The notes under the pieces: model-generated | What the model was told of the DNA's origin: nothing | Databases searched by the model: none | Seen by the model: only the letters and a program-made list of their open reading frames with translations | Program-made: the position numbers and the translations under genes | Shown here: one piece after another, positions 6,301 to 14,861 of the stretch | How positions within the stretch are numbered: the stretch's first letter is position 1 | Layout: the number at the start of each line of letters is the position of its first letter | Source: JAZLEZ01 sp045615505 | GTDB lineage: Bacteria > Spirochaetota > Spirochaetia > Sphaerochaetales > Sphaerochaetaceae | Assembly (NCBI GenBank): GCA_045615505.1 | Contig: JAZLEZ010000056.1 | Span: 1-34,734 of the forward strand | DNA: 34,734 bases | Direction: 5' to 3'

Positions 6301-9180
6301 TCAGAACTTTCCCATTTCATGCAGAATTTTCTCAGGAGTCATAGGCCAATTTCTGACCCAAACTCCTACTGCATCGTGTATTGCAATTCCTATTGCAGGA
6401 GCAGCACCGTTGCAGGCAATTTCCGAAATGCTCTTTGCCCCGAAAGGTCCGAACTTGTCAGTTACATCAATGAGTACAGCCTTAAAATCCTCCGGAGCTT
6501 CGGTAATCATAGGAACACCGTAATCAGTCATATTTGCATTAAGACATCTGCCTTTCTTATCAAGTTTCATATCTTCATACAAACTGTGTCCGATAGATTT
6601 CATTACGGCACCGTACATCTGACATAGGGCTATTTCAGGATTAATCGGTGTTCCCGCATCCTGAAGGGCATAGAACTTCTGAACTTTGATTTCACCTGTT
6701 CTGACATTAACGGCAACCTGTGCAAAATGAGCACCGTAAGGTACGGAAGAAGCATCTGTAACAAAACTTCCATGTGCAATCATCTGACCATGGCCTGCCC
6801 CTGAACAAGCAGAATGAGATAACTCACAGAAAGAAAGCTTTGTTTTTGAAATCTTTGATCTGACAGCACCAGGAGCAACAATTTCAAGGTTTTCTTCCTT
6901 TTCATTCATCTGGAATGCAGCTTCTCTGATAATCATTTCTGCAAGTTTTCTGCAGGCAACAACAGATGCATTTCCGCTGAAGAATGTTCCCGAAGAAGCA
7001 TAAGCACCCGTATCAAATGCACAGGAATCGGTATCACCGGAAATAACTGTTATTCTGTTCATCGGGAGCTTCAGTATTTCCGATGCTACTTTTGCAGAAA
7101 TTGTATCAAGCCCTGTTCCGATATCAGCTCCGCCGCTGTTTAGAATGAGAGTACCGTCAGTTTCAAGTTTTGCAATAGCCTCACTGTGGTCCAATCCTGG
7201 AAGACCGGACCCCTGCATGATCATAGCAAAGCCTTTGCCGATTTTCCAATCAGGATCATCGGATACTTCCTTTTTACCCCAGTCAATCATCCTGCAGCCT
7301 TTAATTACAGCTTCTCTGAGACCGCAGGAACCTACAGGAACCACATTTCCTTCCCTTCCTTCTCCCAGTCCCTTGAGAATTTCCAGCATATAGCCTTCAT
7401 CTACATGATTTTTAAGGACCATATCCTTATAGTCACAACCCAGAGCTTCTGCAAGTTCCGCCATTGCCATCATAAGACCATAAGTTCCTTTGGGGGTACC
7501 GTACCCCTGATAAGCACCTGCGGGAGGAGTATTGGTATAATAAACCTTCAAGTCGTATCTCATATTATCGCATTTGAAAAGCGGAAGAGTCTTTGAACAG
7601 CTGTTCATAGGAACTGTAAGACAGTGGTTTCCGTAAGGACCCGTATTTGCACAGACTTCCATGAAAATACCTGTAATGGTTCCGTCTTTCTTACCGCTCA
7701 TTTTCACATGAACCCTCATAGGGTGGCGTGTGGAATTAGCAATGAACTCTTCTTCACGGGTATTTCTGCAGTAAACGGGACGACCGGTAACATAACTTGC
7801 GTACGCTGTAAGATCCTCAATAAGAATATCCTGTTTTGAACCGTATCCTCCACCTACTCTTGTTTTGATAACATGAATCTTGTTTTCCGGAAGACCTGTT
7901 ACCCAACCGCAGATTCTTCTTACATGGTAAGGGACCTGAGTTGAAGCATATACAACAAGACGACCTCCATCCATCTTTGCAAAACAAAGATGAGGTTCAA
8001 GAGGAGTATGTTGTATCTGACTTGTCTGATATGTATGTTCTACAACTGCATCGGCCTCTTCAAAAGCTTTATCGACATTACCTATTTCCCCTTTGTTGGA
8101 AGCTGCAATATTCTTTCTGATATCTGCTCTCAAAGGAAACTGATAAATAACCTTTCCTTCTCTGGGATCTCCGGCTTTTCTGTTGTATGCCGCAAGATCT
8201 TTAGGGGCTCCGGATCTGTATTCTACTATTCCGTTATGTACAAGAGGAGCTCCTTCAGCCATAGCTTCTTCAACTGTAAATACTGCAGGCAAAACCTCAT
8301 AATCAACTTTTATAAGATCTCTTGCCTTACATGCTGCCTCATAAGTTTCAGCAATGATAGCGGCAACTCTGTCACCTACATGACGGACTTTCATATTGAA
8401 AAGTCTTCTGTCGTGTGGTGAAGGTTCGGGATTTCCCTGACCTGCCTGCATATAATGTGTTTCCGGTGTATTGTAAGCTGTCAGAATGCTGACAACACCT
8501 TCAACCTTTTCAGCCTTTGCAGTGTCTATACTGTTGATATAAGCACTTGCATGAGGACTTCTGAGAACAACCATATAACAAGTGTCCTTATCAACATAAT
8601 CTTCGACAAATGCCTTTTCACCGGAAACAAGTGACGGACCGTCAATCTTGGCTGCAGGTTTTCCGACAATCTTCAGTTCAGGATGGAAAGAAGGTGAAAT
8701 TCTGGACTTGTATTTACCTTCTTTAAGCTTTTCCTGTGCAAGTTTGACTGCAAGATAATAATGTTCATAACCGGCATCTCTGATGAAAATACCGGAAAGA
8801 GCATCTTTTATATCTTCTTTTGAAGGTTCGGGATTGTTTTCCAAAAGCCATGTCAGCAAAAGAGCAGCAGCAGGAGCATTATAAGCACTCTGAACAACAC
8901 CGGCATCAATCATAGCCTGCTGTACTACGGTGAGATGTGAAGAATTCCCAAGCCCATCCGGAGTCCTGATTTCGCAACCGTCAACCTCACCGGCAAGTAC
9001 AAGATTTGAGTAAACGGGAGTTCCGTCAACAAGAACAGTATCACTACCGCAGAAACCCTCACAGTCGTCACTGTCTCTGACTGCAAGATTACCGTTGAGA
9101 ACAAGCATTTCCCTGAGTTTCATTGCAGGCTCTACTTCAAAGCATCTGTTTTTTCCGTTAATTGTACAATTGATTTTCAT
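6301..9180 (-). CDS. xdhD: XdhD-type molybdopterin hydroxylase with degenerate N-terminal Fe-S domain
   Basis: 959 residues, about the size of E. coli XdhD (956 as I recall). Residues 1-150 are a ferredoxin/[2Fe-2S] module in which most cluster cysteines are gone: C44 and a displaced C40 remain, while D47, N59, S98, N101, I133 and D135 stand where Cys is expected. From about 165 onward it is a xanthine-oxidase-family molybdenum subunit with RVGGGYGSKQD, GADIGTGLDT and a C-terminal GPFGAKSISE holding the presumed catalytic Glu. The usual substrate-binding FRGFGAPQ is YQGYGTPK here. E. coli XdhD has been proposed to be a hypoxanthine or purine hydroxylase; the substrate is unproven. Overlaps ygfM by 4 bp and ends the operon. 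Selenium dependence is inferred from the cluster. Confidence 0.9.
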   Translation of the reverse strand: MKINCTINGKNRCFEVEPAMKLREMLVLNGNLAVRDSDDCEGFCGSDTVLVDGTPVYSNLVLAGEVDGCEIRTPDGLGNSSHLTVVQQAMIDAGVVQSAYNAPAAALLLTWLLENNPEPSKEDIKDALSGIFIRDAGYEHYYLAVKLAQEKLKEGKYKSRISPSFHPELKIVGKPAAKIDGPSLVSGEKAFVEDYVDKDTCYMVVLRSPHASAYINSIDTAKAEKVEGVVSILTAYNTPETHYMQAGQGNPEPSPHDRRLFNMKVRHVGDRVAAIIAETYEAACKARDLIKVDYEVLPAVFTVEEAMAEGAPLVHNGIVEYRSGAPKDLAAYNRKAGDPREGKVIYQFPLRADIRKNIAASNKGEIGNVDKAFEEADAVVEHTYQTSQIQHTPLEPHLCFAKMDGGRLVVYASTQVPYHVRRICGWVTGLPENKIHVIKTRVGGGYGSKQDILIEDLTAYASYVTGRPVYCRNTREEEFIANSTRHPMRVHVKMSGKKDGTITGIFMEVCANTGPYGNHCLTVPMNSCSKTLPLFKCDNMRYDLKVYYTNTPPAGAYQGYGTPKGTYGLMMAMAELAEALGCDYKDMVLKNHVDEGYMLEILKGLGEGREGNVVPVGSCGLREAVIKGCRMIDWGKKEVSDDPDWKIGKGFAMIMQGSGLPGLDHSEAIAKLETDGTLILNSGGADIGTGLDTISAKVASEILKLPMNRITVISGDTDSCAFDTGAYASSGTFFSGNASVVACRKLAEMIIREAAFQMNEKEENLEIVAPGAVRSKISKTKLSFCELSHSACSGAGHGQMIAHGSFVTDASSVPYGAHFAQVAVNVRTGEIKVQKFYALQDAGTPINPEIALCQMYGAVMKSIGHSLYEDMKLDKKGRCLNANMTDYGVPMITEAPEDFKAVLIDVTDKFGPFGAKSISEIACNGAAPAIGIAIHDAVGVWVRNWPMTPEKILHEMGKF

Positions 9181-9935
9181 TTTTCACCTCCGATAGAACC
9201 GACTAGGTCTTCTTCAGTAATTTGCAGAAGATATTTTTTGTATTTTTTACTGCCGAAAATATCATCCTTTACAGGTATGGCAGATATGAAATCAAGTGAA
9301 TCAGCAGAGAAAATCCCTGAATTTTTAACACATACACCTATGGAATAATCATCATTTTTCCTGCAAATTGCCATTGTAATGAAACCATGGGAAGAAGCTG
9401 TATTTGAATATCGTTTACAGGCAACATTTACCTTACCGGAAGGAATAAGTACAGAAAGAATCAAATATGATTTGTATTTATCTGCCTTGGAAAGATATTC
9501 CGAAGCTTCAACAGCAGTCTTTCTGCCGGTTGTACTCATCAGTTCAAACACGGCTTTAACTGCAAGCAAAACAGGCCAAAGATATGAATCATCCCTCAAT
9601 GACGCAATATTTCCGCCTAAAGTAGCCATATTGCGTCTTGTTCTGGAACTCATCCACAGACATGACTGCTTCAGATAATCCGGTACCTTCTTGTTTTCAA
9701 CAGCTTCCTGAAAAGTACACATCGAACCGATTTTAATATATTTTTTCCTGTTAAATTCAGCTTTTTCCACAGTATCTAGACTTGAAATTCTGCCGATTGA
9801 AACCAAGCTTGAAGCCTTTACAGAAGAATCAAGTCTGTTGACTTCTGTACCTCCGGCAAGAATCACAGCTCCTTTTTTTACATAGGAAACAGCTTCTTTT
9901 TCGTTTTTTGCTATAAAAAGTTGATTAATCATCAA
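9177..9935 (-). CDS. ygfM: YgfM-like FAD-binding subunit of molybdenum hydroxylase
   Basis: 252 residues of the CO dehydrogenase/xanthine dehydrogenase flavoprotein-subunit family, close to the length of E. coli YgfM and shorter than the usual 280-300. The FAD-binding motifs are AGGTEVNR (about 27-34) and MATLGGNIAS (about 104-113). It would pass electrons between the XdhD molybdenum centre and NAD or another carrier. Because the XdhD iron-sulfur domain has lost its clusters, a bridging carrier such as XdhC may be needed. Its start lies within the end of the upstream deaminase gene (11-bp overlap) and its stop overlaps xdhD (ATGA), so translation is coupled. Confidence 0.85.
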   Translation of the reverse strand: MMINQLFIAKNEKEAVSYVKKGAVILAGGTEVNRLDSSVKASSLVSIGRISSLDTVEKAEFNRKKYIKIGSMCTFQEAVENKKVPDYLKQSCLWMSSRTRRNMATLGGNIASLRDDSYLWPVLLAVKAVFELMSTTGRKTAVEASEYLSKADKYKSYLILSVLIPSGKVNVACKRYSNTASSHGFITMAICRKNDDYSIGVCVKNSGIFSADSLDFISAIPVKDDIFGSKKYKKYLLQITEEDLVGSIGGEK

Positions 9936-11304
9936 TTTCCCTCCTTCTTAACAGCTCTGCAGCAATTCTGTTGGCATTTATTGCAAGCTCTTCTTCATCT
10001 ATTCCTACAACCTTACCTCTGTCAACAACAATCTGTCCGTTTACAATTGTATATTCAGCCGTATGATTGCTGCCGCAGAAAAGCAATGCGGCGATAGGAT
10101 CACTTTGACTCCCTGCATAAGAAACGGTCGAAACATCAAAACAAGCAATATCAGCAGCCCAAGATTCCTTAAGTTTTCCGATCTTTTCAAAATTGAGCAT
10201 TTTGGCACCGTTTATTGTAGCCATTTTGAAGACATCTCTTGCAGTAAGAGCAGTACTGCCGTATTTAACTCTACCGAGTAAAAGAGCATTCCTCATTTCA
10301 GCAAGCATATCGGAACTGTCATTAGAAGCACTCCCGTCAACAGCTATTCCGATATTTATTCCCAGATCAAGCATTTCTCTTGTTCTGCAAATTCCCGAAC
10401 CGAGTCTCATATTTGATGACGGACAATGTGCAATATGAGTTCCTGTCTTTGCAAGGGTTTCAAGTTCTTTATCGTCAAACCATATTCCGTGGGCATAAAA
10501 AACATCATTTCCTATGAGTTCACACTCCTGCATAAGTTCAAGAGGTCTGAGTCCGTACATATCATTACATTGCTTTTCCTCATCAATTGTTTCACAAAGA
10601 TGAGTATGCAATCTTACACCGTACTTTCTTGCCAGACGGGAACTTTCAAGCATACATTTTTTTGTAACACTGAACGGGGAACAAGGAGCCAGCACAACCT
10701 TGTGCATTGCCATAGGATTCGGATCATGGAAAGACTGAATGCAGGCTTCACTGTGCTCAAGAATTTCTTCTTCCGTTTGAACACAGGAATCCGGTGGCAG
10801 CCCTCCGTCCTTTTTTGACAAACTCATACTTCCCCTTGTAGGAGAAAAACGCATACCGAGCACATCCGCAGCTTTGAACTGAATTGCCATCGGATCACTC
10901 ATACAAGCCTTCGAATACAGATAATGATGATCAGTTGAACAAGTGCAACCGGTCTTGAGAAGTTCAGTCATGGCAACCAATGAAGAAGTATATACAGCTT
11001 CTTCATCAATATATTTCCAAACTTCATACAGATAAACAAGCCAGTCAAAGAGTTTTGAATCCTGAACAGCAGGAAGGTTTCTGGTAAGAGTCTGATAAAA
11101 ATGATGATGAGTATTTACAAAACCGGGAACAACTGCAAACTTTGATGCATCAATGAATCTGTAGCCATACGGCACTTCAAGTTCTCTCCCGATCTTACTA
11201 ATAACCCCGTTTTCTATAATCATATCCACACCTGAAAGAACAGGCTTTTCCGTATCTGTCAGAAGTGCATAGATATCACTTAAAAAAATACCTTTTTCGT
11301 TCAT
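9925..11304 (-). CDS. 8-oxoguanine deaminase-like amidohydrolase (TRZ/ATZ family)
   Basis: 459 residues of the metal-dependent amidohydrolase superfamily. The metal site is visible as NTHHHFYQTLTRNLP (H66, H68), HTHLCET near 238, AHGIW near 270 and VDGSASNDSSD near 320. The segments SPTRGSMS, LAPCSPFSV and CPSSNMRLGSGI are those I know from bacterial 8-oxoguanine deaminases, which convert 8-oxoguanine to uric acid and ammonia. Such an enzyme would feed urate straight into this locus. It sits between xdhB and ygfM with 4- and 11-bp overlaps, so it is an integral operon member. Other possibilities are deamination or ring opening of a related oxopurine intermediate, which could replace the missing HyuA. 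Confidence 0.85.
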   Translation of the reverse strand: MNEKGIFLSDIYALLTDTEKPVLSGVDMIIENGVISKIGRELEVPYGYRFIDASKFAVVPGFVNTHHHFYQTLTRNLPAVQDSKLFDWLVYLYEVWKYIDEEAVYTSSLVAMTELLKTGCTCSTDHHYLYSKACMSDPMAIQFKAADVLGMRFSPTRGSMSLSKKDGGLPPDSCVQTEEEILEHSEACIQSFHDPNPMAMHKVVLAPCSPFSVTKKCMLESSRLARKYGVRLHTHLCETIDEEKQCNDMYGLRPLELMQECELIGNDVFYAHGIWFDDKELETLAKTGTHIAHCPSSNMRLGSGICRTREMLDLGINIGIAVDGSASNDSSDMLAEMRNALLLGRVKYGSTALTARDVFKMATINGAKMLNFEKIGKLKESWAADIACFDVSTVSYAGSQSDPIAALLFCGSNHTAEYTIVNGQIVVDRGKVVGIDEEELAINANRIAAELLRRREIDD

Positions 11305-12221
11305 TTTTTCTTTCTTACAACCGGAGCACCCGGCATACGATATCCGTCATAAGTATCAATCTTCTTTTCAGAAGGATGATTTGCCGCAGTGCTCAAAAAT
11401 CTTCTGATACATCTTCGGCATGCTTCTCTTCTGAATTCAGGCATGGCTCTGGGTGAAATTACTTCATCAAAAGCAACAATGACTTTCTCAATTAATTCTG
11501 ATGAAATCCTATGACTGATGAGGATGTTTTCCACATCTCTGCTTCTGTTGGTTTTTGCACCTGTTGCAGTAGCTGAAATTCTGAAATCCCTGACGGTATC
11601 ATCATTGTTGAACTTCAGAGCCATTGAAACGGTTACCTTACTTATTGCATTTGCCTTTCTTGTACCGACTTTATGCCAAAACACATAATCAAAATCATCT
11701 TCTGAGAAAGGAACAATAATCTCCGTAATCAGTTCATCACTGTGAAGGTCAATTGTTCTGAATTTGATTATAAAATCAGAAACAGGTTCTTCCCTTTCTC
11801 CTTTTACAGAAGAAAGCTTGACCCTCGCATCCAGAAGATACAACGGACCCGGAGTATCTCCTTTCGGTGATGCATTGGCAATGTTACCGCCGATTGTTGC
11901 ACTGTTTCTGAGACCGACTGCACCCATTCGTGAAGCAGCCTGTCTCAAATGCCAAGGAACAAGTTCATTTGAAGCAATTTCATTGCTTGTACAACCTGCA
12001 CCGATACAACATTCACCTTTATCATTGATATAAATTTTCTTTAGTTCAGGAAGATTTCTGATAATCATAACCGGTTTATCAAAAACCGGAGTAAGACCTG
12101 ATGTTCTCTTATGACTGACCATAAGGTCACTTCCACCGGCCATAGGAATACAATCAACCATGCTTTTGATTTCAAGAGCTTCTTCCAAAGTTTTGGGAAT
12201 ATAGCATCTTATTTCTTCCAT
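11301..12221 (-). CDS. xdhB: Xanthine dehydrogenase FAD-binding subunit
   Basis: 306 residues, the middle subunit of a three-gene xanthine dehydrogenase. The FAD-contacting loops AGGSDLMVS (about 28-36) and ATIGGNIANASPKGD (about 108-122) are intact, and a C-terminal CO dehydrogenase flavoprotein domain follows. The tail carries an Arg/Cys-rich stretch, RREACRRCIRRF, near 265-276. It accepts electrons from the XdhC clusters and reduces NAD or another acceptor. The start overlaps xdhC by 13 bp and the end overlaps the deaminase gene by 4 bp. Confidence 0.88.
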   Translation of the reverse strand: MEEIRCYIPKTLEEALEIKSMVDCIPMAGGSDLMVSHKRTSGLTPVFDKPVMIIRNLPELKKIYINDKGECCIGAGCTSNEIASNELVPWHLRQAASRMGAVGLRNSATIGGNIANASPKGDTPGPLYLLDARVKLSSVKGEREEPVSDFIIKFRTIDLHSDELITEIIVPFSEDDFDYVFWHKVGTRKANAISKVTVSMALKFNNDDTVRDFRISATATGAKTNRSRDVENILISHRISSELIEKVIVAFDEVISPRAMPEFRREACRRCIRRFLSTAANHPSEKKIDTYDGYRMPGAPVVRKKK

Positions 12222-12691
12222 AAGTCACCTCCGCGAACCGATGCAAGCTTAATGCTCTCGACTATCAAATCGTAACCGGTACATCTGCAGATATTGCCGC
12301 TTATTGCCAATCTGATATCATCATCTGTAGGAACAGGATTATTACACAGAAGATAGTAAGCAGCAACAACCATTCCCGGAATACAGAAACCGCATTGAAC
12401 TGCTCCTCCGTCCGCAAAAGCCTGAACAATGATTTTTCCCTTGTCTGTTGCGGTAATTCCTTCCACAGTCATAATTTCCTGACCATCTACAGCTCCGGCC
12501 GGAATGAGACAGGATGTAACCATCTTACCGTTAAGTAAAACAGAGCAAGCTCCGCATTCGCCTTCACTGCATCCTTCTTTCACACCGTTTAATCCGAAGT
12601 CTTCTCTCAATAAATCAAGAAGGCGTCTTAAAGGATCCGTATTAACACAAACCTGTTTACCGTTCAGTTTGAAAGATATTTCTGCCATCAT
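12209..12691 (-). CDS. xdhC: Xanthine dehydrogenase [2Fe-2S] subunit
   Basis: 160 residues with both clusters complete: C41, C46, C49 and C61 (CSEGECGAC, then TSC) in the plant-type ferredoxin half, and C100, C103, C135 and C137 (QCGFC, NICRCTG) in the helical half. It carries electrons from the molybdenum subunit to XdhB. This is the only intact [2Fe-2S] protein in the locus, so it may also serve XdhD-YgfM, whose own module is degenerate; that sharing is inference. Overlaps xdhA by 4 bp and xdhB by 13 bp. Two consecutive ATGs leave a one-residue start ambiguity. Confidence 0.92.
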   Translation of the reverse strand: MMAEISFKLNGKQVCVNTDPLRRLLDLLREDFGLNGVKEGCSEGECGACSVLLNGKMVTSCLIPAGAVDGQEIMTVEGITATDKGKIIVQAFADGGAVQCGFCIPGMVVAAYYLLCNNPVPTDDDIRLAISGNICRCTGYDLIVESIKLASVRGGDLWKK

Positions 12692-14850
12692 AATGCCTCC
12701 TTGAAATCTGTACCGTGAAGCATATATTCCATTACTTTTTCAGTTGGAACCGGAATTGAATTAATTTTCTTTCCTATAGCTCTTGATACGGCATCAATAT
12801 ATGCCGCAGCACTTCCGTTGAAGACAAGTTCACCCATTCCTTTTGCTCCGAAAGGACCCCATTTATACGGATTATCAACAAAGAATACTCCCTGTTTGGG
12901 ATAGTCCATCGATGTTGGTACTATGTAGTCACTGATTGATGTCTGTTTGAAATGTCCGCCGATATTATCAAGGACTTCCGTTGAAGCCCATCCTATTCCC
13001 TGAAGAATACCGCCGTTTACCTGACCGTAACAGATGAGCTCATCTATCAGATGACCTGCATCATGGCTTGACCAGATACCGTTTGTAGTTACTTCACCGG
13101 TACAAGGGTCAACCTCTACCTCTACAACACAAACGCCCCAACCGTAACCGAGGTAGGCATAACCTTGGAAAGTACTCTGATCCCAAGGGAAACCTTCCGG
13201 ATGCTCGTAATTTGTTTCAACTTCAAATTCAGCTTCTTCCGAGTACCTTTCTTTCATAAGACTTGCTGCTTTTTCTACAAGTTCCCCTACAATCATTGTT
13301 GACCTTGAAGCAGCAGTAGGACCTGAATCCGGAACTCTTGATGTATCAGGGTCTTTGAAAATGATTTTCTCAACGGGAATTCCAAGGGTATATGCTGCAA
13401 TCTTAGGAAGAATAGTGTGGAACCCCTGTCCCATTTCAGTCTGTCCGCATAAGATTTCAACAGTACCGTCAGAATATTTTCGGAGCTTGACTTTAGCTTT
13501 TATCAAAGCAGATTCACCGTTTCCTGTAAATGCTCCGCCATGATTGTAGAATGAGATTCCGATTCCTTTTCCGCAACCGGTTTTGTATTCTTTGGCTTTT
13601 CTTCTGTAATCGGAAGCCTCAAGTACCTGTTCGAGCATTTCAGGAATCATTACCCTTTCAACAATTTTCCCGTTGGTACTCGTCGTATCACCCTGTTTGA
13701 TGAAATATCTGCTCTTATACTCAAGCGGATCTATTCCCAAACTTTCTGCAATATGACACATATGTGTTTCAACAGCAAACAATGTCTGAGGAGCTCCGAA
13801 TCCTCTGAATGCACAGCTGGGATAGGTATTTGTTGCTACACCGAATCCTTCACTTCTCACATTCGGGAAACTGTAACAACCTGTAACATGGAAACAGCCT
13901 CTTTGAAGAACAACAAATGAAGATGAAAGATAAGCACCCACGTTGTAATAAACCTTGCTGTCCATTGCAAGTATGTTTCCTTCTTTATCCAGACCTGTTC
14001 TGAACACTACTTTTGAAGGGTGTCTTTTGACAGAAAATTCTATGTCCTCTTCTCTGTCATAAATCATCCTGACGCCTTTTTTTGTTTTATAGGCAGCAAG
14101 AAGCAGAGGACCGCAGAGAACATCCGGAAAGTGCTCCTTTCCTCCGAAAGCTCCACCTGTAGTTGACTGTTTCACAACAATCTTTTCAGGAGATATTCCC
14201 AAAACCGGTGCAATAGACTTTCTGATATAGAAAGGACATTGAGCAGAGGCTATTATTTCGTAATGGTCTCCGACTGGCCGGCAGCAGGCTCCGTTTGTTT
14301 CAAGATATATGTGTTCCTGAAAACCTGTTTCAATTGTTTCCTCAACAATTTTTGCACATTCTTTGAAAATTTCATCAACATCCTTTCCTACTTCAAGCTT
14401 CAGATGACAGTGAATATTATTATCGTTTACAAAGGCACCGCCCTTGCAAGCTAAACCTTCATCAATGGTTACTGCACAGTCCTGTTCTTCATACTCAACA
14501 CTTACCTTTTCGAGAAGATTCTCCAACTCAGTTTTATCGGGACCTACAAGAAGACCTATACAATCACCGACAAATCTTACATCTCCGTCTGCAAAGCATC
14601 TCCAGTCTGTTGCTATCATATGAAGATAATTGTGACCGCCTTCCGGAATATCTTTTGCACTGACAAAAGTATAGTCCTCAGGCAAATCAGGCAAGTTGAT
14701 TTTCTTTATTGTTCCTCTGGGAATACTTGAACGCACCATTCTTGCCCATAAATACCCATCCAAATCATAATCGCAAAGATACTTCGCATTTCCTTCACAT
14801 TTTGCTACAGCATCCAGCCTTCTTATACCTTTTGCAATATCTTCTGCCAC
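12688..14850 (-). CDS. xdhA: Xanthine dehydrogenase molybdenum-binding subunit
   Basis: About 720 residues, the catalytic subunit that hydroxylates hypoxanthine and xanthine to urate. Molybdopterin and active-site motifs are standard: TTGGAFGGKEHF, CAFRGFGAPQ (substrate Arg), GQTEMGQGFHT and GPFGAKGMGE with the catalytic Glu near the end. I place the start at a GTG at 14850 because TAGGAG lies 8 bases upstream and the GTG begins 11 bases after the ssnA stop. The longer frame from an ATG at 14916 would overlap ssnA by 55 bp and add a basic, Cys-containing leader foreign to the family. With xdhC and xdhB it makes a complete three-subunit enzyme. Confidence 0.9.
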   Translation of the reverse strand: MAEDIAKGIRRLDAVAKCEGNAKYLCDYDLDGYLWARMVRSSIPRGTIKKINLPDLPEDYTFVSAKDIPEGGHNYLHMIATDWRCFADGDVRFVGDCIGLLVGPDKTELENLLEKVSVEYEEQDCAVTIDEGLACKGGAFVNDNNIHCHLKLEVGKDVDEIFKECAKIVEETIETGFQEHIYLETNGACCRPVGDHYEIIASAQCPFYIRKSIAPVLGISPEKIVVKQSTTGGAFGGKEHFPDVLCGPLLLAAYKTKKGVRMIYDREEDIEFSVKRHPSKVVFRTGLDKEGNILAMDSKVYYNVGAYLSSSFVVLQRGCFHVTGCYSFPNVRSEGFGVATNTYPSCAFRGFGAPQTLFAVETHMCHIAESLGIDPLEYKSRYFIKQGDTTSTNGKIVERVMIPEMLEQVLEASDYRRKAKEYKTGCGKGIGISFYNHGGAFTGNGESALIKAKVKLRKYSDGTVEILCGQTEMGQGFHTILPKIAAYTLGIPVEKIIFKDPDTSRVPDSGPTAASRSTMIVGELVEKAASLMKERYSEEAEFEVETNYEHPEGFPWDQSTFQGYAYLGYGWGVCVVEVEVDPCTGEVTTNGIWSSHDAGHLIDELICYGQVNGGILQGIGWASTEVLDNIGGHFKQTSISDYIVPTSMDYPKQGVFFVDNPYKWGPFGAKGMGELVFNGSAAAYIDAVSRAIGKKINSIPVPTEKVMEYMLHGTDFKEAL

Positions 14851-14861
14851 AACACTATCTC

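Noticed and set aside
7186..7596. Long + strand frames opposite xdhD (also 7990-8421, 15051-15647 and similar)
   Set aside because: They lie wholly antisense to well-conserved genes, have odd composition and no family features.
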